Shown: positions 17,416-26,807, counted from the first letter of the stretch. The stretch is DNA of 64,000 nt from Fundidesulfovibrio magnetotacticus (GCF_013019105.1 NZ_BLTE01000004.1:1-64000), one strand, 5' to 3'. Numbers and translations are program-made. The notes: generated by a model not told the origin, from the sequence alone.

Positions 17416-19011
17416 TTGGCATCCCAAGACAAGCCCCGCCGCCGCGACTTCAAACTTCCCGTGAAGTCCGCCCACGTGGAGCGATTCCATCCCCTGCTGG
17501 AAGCACTGGCCAGCCGCGACGAACTCAACGAGGTGCTCAAGAACCGCGTGGCCAAGGCCTGCCAGCTCCTCGACGGAAACGTCCCGCTGTATCCCAACGA
17601 TTTCGTCAAGACCCACGGCATCGGCGACACCGCCCAGGCCAACGAAACCCTCGACGAGGAGGCCCTGGCCGCCCTGGAAGGCCCCGTGCGCCTGGCCGGG
17701 CGCATCGTGGCCCTGCGCTCCTTCGGCAAGGTGGCCTTCTTCCACATCCAGGACTCCACCGGCCGCATCCAATGCTACGCCGCCCGCGAGGACATGGGCG
17801 AAGAGGTCTACGCCGTCTTCAAGAAATTCGACATCGGCGACATCGTGGGCGTGGAGGGCAGGCTCTTCCGCACCAAGACCGGTGAGCTCACGGTGGGCTG
17901 CGTCCAGGCCAGATTGCTCACCAAATCCATGCGCCCGCTGCCCGAGAAGTACCACGGCCTCAAGGACGTGGAGATCCGCTACCGCCAGCGCTACGTGGAC
18001 CTGATCGTCACCCCGCGCACCGCCGAGATCTTCCGCACCCGCACGCGCATCGTCTCCGAGCTGCGCCGGTTTCTGGACGAGCGCGGCTTCGTGGAAGTGG
18101 AAACGCCCATGATGCAGGCCATCCCGGGCGGCGCCACGGCCAAGCCGTTTCTCACCCACCACAACGCCCTGGACCTCCAGCTCTACATGCGCATCGCGCC
18201 CGAGCTCTACCTCAAGCGGCTCCTGGTGGGCGGCTTCGAGAAGGTCTACGAGGTGGGCCGCAACTTCCGCAACGAGGGCATCTCCACCCAGCACAACCCC
18301 GAGTTCACCATGTGCGAGTTCTACTGGGCCTACGCCCGGTTCGACGACCTCATGGACCTGACGGAGCGTCTCTTCGCCCGCCTGGCCGAGGCCGTGTGCG
18401 GCACGGCCAAGGTCACCTACCAGGGCCAGGAGATCGACCTCTCCGTGGGCGCGTGGAAGCGCGTGGACTTCTACGACTCGCTGGAATCCATCGGCGGCGT
18501 GGCCCCCGAGATCTACCGCGACTACGAGGCCTGCAAGGCCCACGTGCTCAAGCACGGCGAGAAGGTGCTCAAGGGCGAGAAGCTGGGCAAGCTCCAGGCC
18601 AAGCTCTTCGACCTCTTCGTGGAGCCCAAGCTGATCCAGCCGCACTTCATCTACGGCTACCCCACGGACATCTCGCCCCTGTCGCGGCGCAACGAGGCCA
18701 ATCCCGAGGTCACCGACCGCTTCGAGCTCTTCATCGCCGGGCGCGAGATGGCCAACGCCTTCTCGGAGCTCAACGACCCCGTGGACCAGCGCCTGCGCTT
18801 CGAGGAGCAGGTGGCAGAAAAGGCCGCCGGCGACGACGAGGCCCACTTCATGGACGAGGACTACGTGCGCGCCCTGGAATACGGCATGCCCCCGGCCGCC
18901 GGCCAGGGCATCGGCATCGACCGGCTGGTGATGCTGCTCACGGACTCGGCCTCCATCCGCGAAGTGATCCTTTTCCCGCTCCTGCGACCCGAGGGGGTGC
19001 CCGGCGAATGA
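17416..19011 (+). CDS. lysS: lysyl-tRNA synthetase (class II)
   Basis: A 531-aa class II LysRS. After a short basic extension comes the OB-fold anticodon-binding domain (GRIVALRSFGKVAFFHIQDS). The catalytic domain follows, with motif 1 in FLDERGFVEVETPMMQAIPG, motif 2 VGRNFRNEGISTQHNPEFTM and motif 3 ending MPPAAGQGIGIDRLVMLLT. I propose a TTG start at 17416, because GGAG at 17405-17408 is well spaced. The frame is open to another TTG at 17341 without an RBS and with a non-conserved extension. Its end overlaps the next gene by 4 bp. Confidence 0.95.
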   Translation: MASQDKPRRRDFKLPVKSAHVERFHPLLEALASRDELNEVLKNRVAKACQLLDGNVPLYPNDFVKTHGIGDTAQANETLDEEALAALEGPVRLAGRIVALRSFGKVAFFHIQDSTGRIQCYAAREDMGEEVYAVFKKFDIGDIVGVEGRLFRTKTGELTVGCVQARLLTKSMRPLPEKYHGLKDVEIRYRQRYVDLIVTPRTAEIFRTRTRIVSELRRFLDERGFVEVETPMMQAIPGGATAKPFLTHHNALDLQLYMRIAPELYLKRLLVGGFEKVYEVGRNFRNEGISTQHNPEFTMCEFYWAYARFDDLMDLTERLFARLAEAVCGTAKVTYQGQEIDLSVGAWKRVDFYDSLESIGGVAPEIYRDYEACKAHVLKHGEKVLKGEKLGKLQAKLFDLFVEPKLIQPHFIYGYPTDISPLSRRNEANPEVTDRFELFIAGREMANAFSELNDPVDQRLRFEEQVAEKAAGDDEAHFMDEDYVRALEYGMPPAAGQGIGIDRLVMLLTDSASIREVILFPLLRPEGVPGE

Positions 19012-20237
19012 GGTTCGAGCTCACCATAGCAAGGCGCTACCTGCTCACCAAGCGGGAGAACTCCTTCATCTCGGTGATCTCCCTCTTCTCGGTGCTGGGC
19101 GTGGGTCTGGGGGTGGCGGCGCTCATCGTGACCATGGCGGTCATGAGCGGCTTTTCCACGGAATTCCGCGACAAGCTCCTGGGGCTCTCCTCCCACGTGA
19201 TCGTGGGCGTGGCGGGCTCGGCCGTGCGCAATTATCCCGCGCAGATGGAGAAGGTGGCGGCCGTGGAGGGCGTCACGGCCGTCACGCCCATCATCTATTC
19301 AGAAGTGATGCTCGCCAAGCAGGGCACGCCCAAGGGCGTGATCCTGCGCGGCATCGACCTCTCCACCGCCAGCGGCGTGCTCACCGTGCACAAGGACATG
19401 GTGGATGGGCGCCTGGAAGACCTGGAGCGCGCCGACGGCGCGCCGGGCATCGTGCTGGGCTCGGAGCTGGCCTCGCGCCTGGGCGTGAGCCTCGGCTCCA
19501 CGGTGAACGTGCTCACGCCCAGCCTGCGCGGCTCGGCCGTGGGCTTCACCCCCAAGGTGAAGGTGCTCCAGGTGGTGGGCGTGTTCAAGACCCACATGTA
19601 CGAGTACGATTCGTCCTCCGCCTTCGTCTCCCTGTCCGCGGCCCAGGAGATGCTGGGCTTCAAGCCCGACGCGGCCATGTACCTGGACGTGCGCCTCAAG
19701 GACCCCGACGCAGCCCCCCGCGTGGCCGAGCGCATCGTGGAGCGCCTGGGCGGGATGCCCGTCTACGCGCGCACCTGGATCGACATGAACGGCAACATCT
19801 TCGCCGCCCTGAAGCTGGAACAGCTGGGGCTCTTCGTGGTGCTGCTCATGATCGTGCTGGTGGGATCGTTCTCCATCATCACGTCGCTGGTGCTTCTGGT
19901 GATGGAGAAGACGCGCGACATAGCCATCCTCATGTCCATGGGGGCCACGGCGGATTCCATCCGGCGCATCTTCCTCCTGCAGGGCTCCATCATCGGGGCC
20001 GTGGGCACGGCGCTGGGCCTGGTCCTGGGCATCTGCACGGCCCTGGCGCTCAAGCGCTTCCAGTTCATCAAGCTGCCGCCCGACGTGTATCCCATGGACA
20101 CGCTGCCGGTTCTGCTCAACTGGCACGACATCGTGCTCATCGCCGCCACGGCCTTCGGCTTGTGCTTCCTCTCCACGCTCTATCCGGCCAGCCGCGCCGC
20201 GAAGCTCAAGCCCGTGGAGGCCCTGCGCCATGAATGA
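19008..20237 (+). CDS. lolC: lipoprotein-releasing ABC transporter permease LolC/LolE
   Basis: A 409-aa inner-membrane permease that extracts outer-membrane lipoproteins together with LolD. It starts MRFELTIARRYLLTKRENSF, the family signature, followed by a first membrane helix (VLGVGLGVAALIVTMAVMSG), a large periplasmic domain (about 50-275) and three C-terminal helices. A coupling-type segment EKTRDIAILMSMGATADSIR lies between them. There is a single permease here, so it probably works as a LolF-like homodimer. The ATG overlaps the lysS stop (ATGA), implying translational coupling. Confidence 0.94.
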   Translation: MRFELTIARRYLLTKRENSFISVISLFSVLGVGLGVAALIVTMAVMSGFSTEFRDKLLGLSSHVIVGVAGSAVRNYPAQMEKVAAVEGVTAVTPIIYSEVMLAKQGTPKGVILRGIDLSTASGVLTVHKDMVDGRLEDLERADGAPGIVLGSELASRLGVSLGSTVNVLTPSLRGSAVGFTPKVKVLQVVGVFKTHMYEYDSSSAFVSLSAAQEMLGFKPDAAMYLDVRLKDPDAAPRVAERIVERLGGMPVYARTWIDMNGNIFAALKLEQLGLFVVLLMIVLVGSFSIITSLVLLVMEKTRDIAILMSMGATADSIRRIFLLQGSIIGAVGTALGLVLGICTALALKRFQFIKLPPDVYPMDTLPVLLNWHDIVLIAATAFGLCFLSTLYPASRAAKLKPVEALRHE

Positions 20238-20937
20238 GCCCCGTAACCGTCCGGCCCCGGAGCCCCTCTATGCGCTCAGGGGCGTCGGCAAGGACTACGA
20301 AGGCCCCGGCGGCGCGGTGACCGTGCTGGACGCGCTGGACCTGGACATCGCCCAAGGCGAGTCGCTGGCCATCCTGGGCTCCTCGGGGTCGGGCAAGTCC
20401 ACGCTCCTGCACCTGCTGGGCGCGTTGGACACGCCCTCCCGGGGCAACGTGCGCTTCGACGGGCAGGACCTTTCCACCCTGCGCCCCTGGGCGGCGGCCA
20501 AACTGCGCAACTTCGACATCGGTTTCGTGTTCCAGTTCCACCATCTGTTGCCCGAATTCACGACACTGGAAAACGCGGCCATGCCCGGACTCATCGCCGG
20601 GCTCCCGGCCGAGGAGTCGCAAGAGAAGGCAAGGCGGGCGCTGGGGCTTTTAGGGCTTGAACAAAGGCTGCATCACAGGGTAACAACCCTGTCCGGCGGC
20701 GAGCGCCAGCGCGCGGCCATCGCCAGGGCCATTCTCATGGGGCCCAAGGCCCTCCTGGCCGACGAGCCCACGGGCAACCTCGACGAAGCCACCGGGCAGC
20801 GTGTTGGCGAACTCCTCGCGAACCTCAACGCGGAACTGGGCATGACCCTCGTGGTGGTCACCCACAACCATAACCTGGCCCGCCTCATGGGCCGACGGAT
20901 GGAATTGCATGGCGGAGAACTCACTGCGCGGCCGTAA
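20230..20937 (+). CDS. lolD: lipoprotein-releasing ABC transporter ATPase LolD
   Basis: A 235-aa ABC ATPase with Walker A GSSGSGKST, Q-loop FVFQFHHLLPEFTTLENAAM (LolD-like), signature LSGGERQRAAIARA, Walker B LLADEPTGNLD and H-loop VVVTHN. It powers lipoprotein release by the adjacent permease. It overlaps the permease end by 8 bp, and its own end overlaps the bamA start by 29 bp, so the block from lysS to bamA is tightly packed. Confidence 0.96.
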   Translation: MNEPRNRPAPEPLYALRGVGKDYEGPGGAVTVLDALDLDIAQGESLAILGSSGSGKSTLLHLLGALDTPSRGNVRFDGQDLSTLRPWAAAKLRNFDIGFVFQFHHLLPEFTTLENAAMPGLIAGLPAEESQEKARRALGLLGLEQRLHHRVTTLSGGERQRAAIARAILMGPKALLADEPTGNLDEATGQRVGELLANLNAELGMTLVVVTHNHNLARLMGRRMELHGGELTARP

Positions 20938-23581
20938 GCACTGCGGACTCATCGTATCCATCCTGGCTCTGCTCTTACTGGGCCTTACCGGAAACGTCTT
21001 CGCACAGACCGCCAAGGTGGTGGTGCTGCCCTTTACAGTCAACGCCCCTGGCGACAAGGAGGCGCTGCGCAAAAGCGCCTCCAAGCTCCTGGTGGAGCGC
21101 CTCAAGCAGCAGGGCGTGGCCGTGGTGGACCAGACCGCGGCCGCTTCCGCTTTGAAGGCCAAGGCCCAGCCCTCCGAGGCCGAGGCCGCCCGCGCCGCCC
21201 GCTCCGCCGGGGCAGTCAGCGCCATCTACGGAACCATCAACCTCGTGGGCGACGCCCTCTCCATCGACGCCCGCTCCGTGAGCGCCGACGGCAAGGCCGA
21301 AAACGCCTACGTCACCCGCCCGGGCGCCATCGAGCTGCCCTCCGCCGTGGATGAGCTGGCCCAGAAGCTGGCCCCCGTCTCCGGACCCACCGGCCTCAAA
21401 GTGGTGGAGCTCGACGTGGAAGGCAACAACGCCCTGGAGAAGGACGTCATCCTCCTCAAGGTCAAGACCCAGGTGGGCGAGCCCTTCGACAACAAGACCG
21501 TCAACGAAGACCTCAAGCGCCTCTTCGAGCTGGGCTACTTCGACGACGTGCAGATCAAGCTCGACGACGTGCGCGGCGGCAAGCGCGTGGTCTTCGTGGT
21601 GAAGGAGAAGCCCCGCATCCAGGCCGTGAGCGTCTCCGGAAACTCCGAGATCAAGCGCGACGAAATTCTGGAAGCCATGGGCACCAAGACCGGCTCCGTG
21701 CTCAACATGCAGGTGCTCGCCGACGACCTCGAGAAAATCCGCGACCTCTACCGCAAGAAAGGCTTCTACCAGACCAACGTCGAGTACAAGCTCGAACAGA
21801 CCGACCCCCGCATGGCCCGGCTGAACATCGTGGTCCAGGAATCCAAGAAGCTCTACATCAAGAAGATCAACATCGTCGGCGCCAAGAAGGTCGATCCTTC
21901 CGACCTCAAGGACCAGATGGCCCTCAAGGAGAAGAACTTCCTCTCCTGGATTCTCCAGACCGGCGTGCTCAAGGAAGAACTCCTCGACCGCGACTCCGCC
22001 GCCATCGAGAACTACTACACCAACCACGGCTACATCGACGCCCGCGTGGGCCAGCCCCAAGTGGACATCAAGGACGACGGCATCGAACTCACCATCCAGG
22101 TGGAAGAGGGCGAGCGCTACAAGCTGGGCAACGTGGGCTTCAAGGGCGACCTCCTCTTCGACGACAAGAAGCTCCGCGAAATCACCAAGCTGCCCGAGCT
22201 GGCCAAGAAGAAGGACTACTTCGACCGCTCCGTGGTGCGCGACGACATCACCCGGCTCAACGAGGCCTATTCCGACATGGGCTACGCCTTCGCCGAGGCC
22301 GACATCGACATGCAGAAGAACGCCGAGCAGAAGATCGTCGACGTCACCTACATCCTCGGCAAGGGCCAGAAGGTCTACATCCGCCGCGTGACCATCGAGG
22401 GCAACGACCGTACCCGCGAGAACGTCATCCGCCGCGAACTGCGCCTCTCCGACGGCGACCTCTTCTCCGGCACCAAGCTCAAGCGCTCCAACGAACGCCT
22501 GAACAAGCTCGATTACTTCGAGAAGGTCGACATCGAGACCGTGCCCACCGAGAACCCCGCCGAGGTGGACATCAAGGTCAAGGTCAAGGACAAGAACACC
22601 GGCTCCGTCTCCGCGGGCATCGGCTACTCCACCTACGACTCCGTCTTCGTGGGCGGCTCCGTCGAAGAACGCAACCTCTTCGGCAAGGGCTACAACCTGC
22701 AGTTCCAGGGCATGTTCTCGGGCGTCACCAACCGCTTCTCGGCGTCGTTCACCAACCCCTCGGTCTACGACACCCCCCTCTCCTTCGGCACCGACGCCTT
22801 CAGCACCTTCCGTCGCTACTCCGACTACTACAAGCAGTCCCAGGGCGTCGTGGCCCGCTTCGCCTACCCCGTGGGCGAATTCACCACCCTGCGCTGGGAT
22901 TACCGCCTCACCCGCGACGACGTCTACCACACCAACTACTACGCCTCCTCCGTCATCCAGGAGTCCAAGGGCATCCACTGGACCAGCGGCGTGGTCACAG
23001 GCGCGGTGCGCGATACCACCGACAGCCGCACCAAGCCCACCAAGGGCACCATCAACGACATCTCCTTCGAGTACGCCGGCCTCGGCGGCGACCGCGGCTT
23101 CGTCAAGGCCTACTACTCCTTCAACTACTACCGCCCCCTCTTCTGGGAAACCGTCTTCCACTTCAGAACCCAGGTGGGCGGACTCTTCCAGAACGGCTTC
23201 GGCGACGTGCCCGTCTTCGAGCGCTTCTACCTGGGCGGCATCGGCAACATCCGCGGCTACGAGACCGACAAGATCTCCCCCAAGGACCACCGCACCAACG
23301 AACGCATCGGCGGCGACACCGTCTACTTCGCCAACCTGGAGTACATCTTCCCCATCAGCAAACAGTACGGCGTCTACGGCCTGGGCTTCTTCGACGCAGG
23401 CAACTCCATCTGGCGGGAGCGCGACGGCTTCTACATCTCCCTCGTCAAATCCGTGGGCGCCGGCATGCGCTGGTATTCCCCCATGGGCCTGATCCGGGTC
23501 GAGGCTGGCTACGGTCTGGACAACATCCAGCACAACCAGCAGAATTTCCAGATCGGCTTCACCATGGGGAATACCTTCTAA
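20909..23581 (+). CDS. bamA: outer-membrane protein assembly factor BamA
   Basis: An 890-aa BamA, the core of the beta-barrel assembly machine. The signal peptide has the hydrophobic stretch LIVSILALLLLGLTGNVFA. An extra N-terminal domain (about 34-150, a TolB-like fold by appearance) precedes five POTRA repeats (about 155-535, e.g. VVELDVEGNNALEKD, VRRVTI-like strands). The C-terminal 16-stranded barrel holds GGIGNIRGYE and ends in aromatic FQIGFTMGNTF. The long N-terminus makes it larger than E. coli BamA (about 810 aa). It overlaps lolD and is followed by skp, its usual periplasmic chaperone partner. Confidence 0.97.
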   Translation: MAENSLRGRKHCGLIVSILALLLLGLTGNVFAQTAKVVVLPFTVNAPGDKEALRKSASKLLVERLKQQGVAVVDQTAAASALKAKAQPSEAEAARAARSAGAVSAIYGTINLVGDALSIDARSVSADGKAENAYVTRPGAIELPSAVDELAQKLAPVSGPTGLKVVELDVEGNNALEKDVILLKVKTQVGEPFDNKTVNEDLKRLFELGYFDDVQIKLDDVRGGKRVVFVVKEKPRIQAVSVSGNSEIKRDEILEAMGTKTGSVLNMQVLADDLEKIRDLYRKKGFYQTNVEYKLEQTDPRMARLNIVVQESKKLYIKKINIVGAKKVDPSDLKDQMALKEKNFLSWILQTGVLKEELLDRDSAAIENYYTNHGYIDARVGQPQVDIKDDGIELTIQVEEGERYKLGNVGFKGDLLFDDKKLREITKLPELAKKKDYFDRSVVRDDITRLNEAYSDMGYAFAEADIDMQKNAEQKIVDVTYILGKGQKVYIRRVTIEGNDRTRENVIRRELRLSDGDLFSGTKLKRSNERLNKLDYFEKVDIETVPTENPAEVDIKVKVKDKNTGSVSAGIGYSTYDSVFVGGSVEERNLFGKGYNLQFQGMFSGVTNRFSASFTNPSVYDTPLSFGTDAFSTFRRYSDYYKQSQGVVARFAYPVGEFTTLRWDYRLTRDDVYHTNYYASSVIQESKGIHWTSGVVTGAVRDTTDSRTKPTKGTINDISFEYAGLGGDRGFVKAYYSFNYYRPLFWETVFHFRTQVGGLFQNGFGDVPVFERFYLGGIGNIRGYETDKISPKDHRTNERIGGDTVYFANLEYIFPISKQYGVYGLGFFDAGNSIWRERDGFYISLVKSVGAGMRWYSPMGLIRVEAGYGLDNIQHNQQNFQIGFTMGNTF

Positions 23582-23686
23582 GAAACGCTTGACTTTCGAG
23601 CCAAAACGGTTTGTGAGCATCGCCGCGGGGCCAGGGCGGACCCGCGGCACACCAGAGCGCTTCCAGACCAAAGGAGAACCGGAACA

Positions 23687-24208
23687 ATGCTTCACCCCAT
23701 CAAGAGCCTGCTTCTTGCCGTTGCTCTCATCGCCATGCCCCTCCTGGCCCATGCCGCCGACAAGATCGGCGTCGTGGACTCCCAGGAAGTGCTCGCCAAT
23801 TCCGAGACCGGCAAACGCGCCATGAACGAACTCAAGGCCAAGTTCGACGCCAAGCAGAAGGAACTGAGCCGCCAGGGCGAGGAAATCAAGAAAGCCCAGG
23901 ACGAATTCAACAAGAAGGCCGGCGTCATGTCCGCCGACGCCAAGCAGAAGGAGCAGGCCGCTCTTGAAGCCCGCATGCGCAAGTTCATCGAAGACCAGAA
24001 CTCCGCTTCCCAGATGATGGACCAGGAACGCAACCGCATCCTGGAGCCCCTCATGAAGGTCTTCGATCAGGTCATCGCCGACTACTCCAAGAAGCAGGGC
24101 TACTCCATGGTCATTGAGCGCCGTGCCCTCCTCTACACCGCCAGCGGCGCGGACATCACCGCCGACATCACCAAGGAATTCGAAGCCGCAGCCAAGCGCG
24201 CGAAATAA
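23687..24208 (+). CDS. skp: OmpH/Skp-family periplasmic chaperone
   Basis: A 173-aa protein with signal peptide MLHPIKSLLLAVALIAMPLL and cleavage after AHA. The mature part starts ADKIGVVDSQEVLANSETGK, the typical OmpH strand, then a long charged coiled coil (about 45-130) that forms the tentacles of the Skp trimer. The C-terminal strand YSMVIERRALLYTASGADIT completes the body domain. It holds unfolded outer-membrane proteins for BamA, whose gene lies 105 bp upstream. AAAGGAG precedes the start. Confidence 0.94.
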   Translation: MLHPIKSLLLAVALIAMPLLAHAADKIGVVDSQEVLANSETGKRAMNELKAKFDAKQKELSRQGEEIKKAQDEFNKKAGVMSADAKQKEQAALEARMRKFIEDQNSASQMMDQERNRILEPLMKVFDQVIADYSKKQGYSMVIERRALLYTASGADITADITKEFEAAAKRAK

Positions 24209-24223
24209 TCCCGCACACTCACA

Positions 24224-24257
24224 AAGGCGGCTTCCCCAACGGGAAGCCGCCTTTTTT
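24224..24257 (+). terminator. intrinsic terminator after skp
   Basis: AAGGCGGCTTCCC and GGGAAGCCGCCTT form a 13-bp stem with a 4-nt loop, followed by TTTTTT. It lies 15 bp after the skp stop and ends 19 bp before fabZ, so fabZ may depend on partial read-through or a promoter overlapping this site. Confidence 0.9.
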
Positions 24258-24276
24258 ACTTCCAAAAGGAGACGCC

Positions 24277-24726
24277 ATGGAACTGCCCATCCCCGTCACC
24301 GAAATCCTCAAACGCATCCCCCACCGCTACCCCTTCCTTCTCGTGGATCGCGTCCTCTCTTTCGAAAAGGACACCTCCCTCACCGCGCTCAAGAACGTCA
24401 CCTTCAACGAACCATTCTTCCAGGGACACTTTCCCGACAAGCCCGTCATGCCTGGCGTCCTCCAACTGGAAGCCATGGCCCAGGCAGGCGCGCTCCTCAT
24501 GGGCTGCTCCCGCGACAACATCGAGGACAAGCTCTTCCTCTTCGCAGGCATCAACAACGCCAAATTCCGCCGCCCCGTCGTGCCCGGTGACCAACTCATC
24601 CTCACCTGCAATGACGTGAAACAGAAAATGGGCATCTGGCGCATGCACGGAACCGCCACGGTGAACGGTGAACTCGCCTGCGAAGCCGACCTCACCGCCG
24701 CGCTCGTCGACCGCTCCAAGCTGTAA
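24277..24726 (+). CDS. fabZ: 3-hydroxyacyl-ACP dehydratase FabZ
   Basis: A 149-aa hot-dog-fold enzyme of fatty-acid elongation. It shows ILKRIPHRYPFLLVDRVL (catalytic His in HRYPF) and FFQGHFPDKPVMPGVLQLEA with the catalytic Glu, plus AQAGALL. The length is standard. AAAGGAG precedes the ATG. Clustering with bamA and skp follows the usual envelope-biogenesis gene order, although lpxD and lpxA are not adjacent here. Confidence 0.97.
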   Translation: MELPIPVTEILKRIPHRYPFLLVDRVLSFEKDTSLTALKNVTFNEPFFQGHFPDKPVMPGVLQLEAMAQAGALLMGCSRDNIEDKLFLFAGINNAKFRRPVVPGDQLILTCNDVKQKMGIWRMHGTATVNGELACEADLTAALVDRSKL

Positions 24727-24802
24727 ACGCGAAAACAGCTCACCCGCCCGCGACGCGCGTCGGACCGCTCCGTCCCGCACCCCGGCAGGGCGGTCGGAGA
24801 AT

Positions 24803-24882
24803 ATGCCTCCGGCGGGCAAAGAGGGCTCTGCTCTCTATGCACTCTCCCGCCGGGGGGAGAGCCTCCCCCCGGACCCCTGCAA
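24803..24882 (+). repeat. interspersed GC-rich repeat, copy A
   Basis: The block starts ATGCCTCCGGCGGGCAAAGA, has a self-complementary GAGGGCTCTGCTCTC middle and ends in GGGGGGAGAGCCTCCCCCCG. The same order of motifs recurs at 54896-54977, and the GCCTCCGGCGGCC edge recurs inverted at 25294-25330. I read it as a REP-like chromosomal repeat family placed just after genes. Confidence 0.65.
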
Positions 24883-24916
24883 TTGCTTCGCGGGCTTCAC
24901 CGTGTAGGACGGTGTT

Positions 24917-25005
24917 GCCTGTCCCGGTGCTGTTCGCGGGGAGATCAGGTGGATCGTCTTCAAATCGGTCCGCCTGGTCTCCCCGCGAACAGCACCGGGA
25001 CAGGC
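24917..25005. repeat. 40-bp near-perfect inverted repeat
   Basis: Arms 24917-24944 and 24978-25005 are perfect 28-bp inverted copies. Pairing continues inward (24945-24956 with 24966-24977) using only Watson-Crick or G-U pairs, which leaves a 9-nt loop. In RNA this gives about 40 uninterrupted pairs. No ORF spans it and no T-run follows. Confidence 0.9.
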
Positions 25006-25146
25006 AGGCAGGACCCTTGCGGCTGCGCCGCCTTTCGCGCGGGAATTCGCGCAAAGCCGCGAATCCCCTCGCGGGGGGCAGTGGCGCTTCGCGCCAGATT
25101 TTCGAGCAAGATCTAATTCTTGGATTTTAAAGGATAATTTTTTGTT

Positions 25147-25210
25147 CATCGTCGCTTGCGACGATGGCGGTCCGCCGGGATAAGCGCTGCTTTGAGCGCG
25201 TTCCCGGCGG
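25147..25210. repeat. two further hairpins in the gene-free stretch after fabZ
   Basis: CATCGTCGC and GCGACGATG (25147-25166) form a 9-bp hairpin with a 2-nt centre. Immediately after it, CCGCCGGGA (about 25172) pairs with TCCCGGCGG near 25208, with an inner AGCGC/GCGC pairing. Together with the 40-bp inverted repeat and the two REP-like copies, most of 24727-25406 is secondary-structure-forming DNA without genes. Confidence 0.6.
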
Positions 25211-25293
25211 GTGTCTGCTGCTGTCCTGGCACCAGGAGACTAGCCGCCCTCATAAACAGCGACCTACCCGGTGAAACCCGCGAAGCAACTTGG

Positions 25294-25330
25294 GATTCCA
25301 AAGGGCGTAGCCCTTTGGCCGCCGGAGGCT
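25294..25330 (-). repeat. interspersed GC-rich repeat, copy B (short, inverted)
   Basis: On the minus strand this reads GCCTCCGGCGGCC, then AAAGGGCTACGCCCTTTGG and ATCCC. It shares the conserved edge and the hairpin-forming centre with the copies at 24803 and 54896 but lacks the second half. It lies about 75 bp after the stop codon of the minus-strand gene at 25407. Confidence 0.6.
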
Positions 25331-25406
25331 CTTCCTCTGCCCGACCCCCCACCCCGTCCACTCCACCGCAACCGCACCGGCCGCCGCCGCGAAGCGGTCG
25401 TGGGGT

Positions 25407-26669
25407 CTAGCCGTCGAGTGCTGCCTGTTCGTAGAGGGCGCTGGCCCAGATCAGGGCATCATAGTAGGCCTTGGCCACGGTCACGGAGTCCAGGCCCAGG
25501 GAGTCTATCAGGGCATCCATCTTTGCCCAGTCCCCGGTTTCGAAGCAGCGCGCCAGTTCGAGCCATTGGTGGGGGAGGTTGGGCTTGCCGCACAGCGCCG
25601 ACTTGACCACTTCTTCCAGGGGGAGGTCCTGGACCAGCCCGGCCATGGGCGTGTCGAGCATGGGCTCCAGCAGCGAAAACAGTCCCAGAAGAAAGAGCGT
25701 GTCGGGCGGCACGGCCTTGTATCCATGCTCGGCGGCCGCCCTTTCGAGGAATCGGGCTCGGATGGCCGAGAGGCGGGGCAGTTCCTGGGTTTTGCCTTTC
25801 GGCAGGATGTCGCAAAGCACCACGAGCCAGAGCCAGTTCTTGATGTGGTCCCACCCCAGCAGCATGATGGAGTGCTTGATGGAGTGCACCTTGTACTGGA
25901 GTCCGTAGGCGAGGGAGTTGATGAGCGTGAGCAGACGGTAGCAGATGGACACGTCGGATTCGATGATGGCGGCCAGTTCGTCGGCATTGAGCCTGCTGTT
26001 GCCCAGGGAGCGGTAGATGCCGAGGCGCGTGGCCTTGTTGGAAGAGAGCCTGTGCGCGGGGGAGAGGACCGGACGCTTGAAAAAGGAGCCCTGAAAGTAG
26101 TGGAAGCCGAGCTTTTTGGCGCGTTCAAACATGGCGTGGTCTTCCACGTGCTTGGCGGCCAGAATCGCCCTGGAAGCGGCGAAGGGTTCCACCATCGCCT
26201 TGATTTCGTCCTCTTCCTTGCCGAGCACGTTGAGGAAAACGATGTCGGCCAGCTCCGTCAGCCCGTGGACGCAGGCGCGGTCCGAGGCGGCGTTGAGGGC
26301 CAGGGCATAGCCTTGCTTTTTCAAGGTGGAGAGCGCAGCCAGCAGGCCCTGGTCCTGCGCCGGGGGAGCGTCCAGTTCGACGACGGTCGTCTTGGGGGAA
26401 AGGGCGGCGGGGATGCCGGCCATGATGGACCCGGGCGGGATGCGGATGAAGATCTTCTCCCGATCCTCTTCCTGCTTGTTGGGGGAGGTGAGCGTCGCGG
26501 AGAGCACGGAGAGGTTGGCGACATCGTCCGCGCCAAGCGGAGCGTTCTTTTCCCGTGGATCGTGCCTGTAGAGCAGTTCGTAACCGCAGACCTTCTTGCT
26601 GGCGTCGAAAACGGGCTGGCGGGCGAAGAACGTGTGGATGCAGGCCTGTATGCCGGCGGAATGGGTCAT
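25407..26669 (-). CDS. EAL-HDOD signalling protein
   Basis: A 420-aa protein of the CdgJ/YuxH type. The N-terminal half (about 10-205) is an EAL-like fold starting FFARQPVFDASKKVCGYELL, but the metal-binding EAL residues are not preserved (VVELDAPP, DIVFLNVL), so I expect no phosphodiesterase activity. The C-terminal half (about 210-400) is an HDOD domain (IESDVSICYRLLTLINSLAY, SIKHSIMLLGWDHIKNWLWL). Such proteins act as signalling scaffolds in motility and stress control. It stands alone on the minus strand. Confidence 0.9.
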   Translation of the reverse strand: MTHSAGIQACIHTFFARQPVFDASKKVCGYELLYRHDPREKNAPLGADDVANLSVLSATLTSPNKQEEDREKIFIRIPPGSIMAGIPAALSPKTTVVELDAPPAQDQGLLAALSTLKKQGYALALNAASDRACVHGLTELADIVFLNVLGKEEDEIKAMVEPFAASRAILAAKHVEDHAMFERAKKLGFHYFQGSFFKRPVLSPAHRLSSNKATRLGIYRSLGNSRLNADELAAIIESDVSICYRLLTLINSLAYGLQYKVHSIKHSIMLLGWDHIKNWLWLVVLCDILPKGKTQELPRLSAIRARFLERAAAEHGYKAVPPDTLFLLGLFSLLEPMLDTPMAGLVQDLPLEEVVKSALCGKPNLPHQWLELARCFETGDWAKMDALIDSLGLDSVTVAKAYYDALIWASALYEQAALDG

Positions 26670-26807
26670 GCGGGCGGTTTCCTCTGCGGTTGAAGTGCTC
26701 GCGATGGAGGCAATTCAGTCACGATCAGAAACACCATGCCATATCCGGTAATCCACACAAGGGCGCGCCGTCAAAGGCTTCGTTTTCCCGACGGCCGCGA
26801 TGGGCCG

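Noticed and set aside
20975-24265. A 1096-aa open frame antisense to bamA and skp
   Set aside because: It is the mirror of codon bias in high-GC genes. BamA on the other strand is certain, and the antisense product is low-complexity without any motif. The same applies to long antisense frames at 5700-7769, 50527-53613 and 61153-63507.
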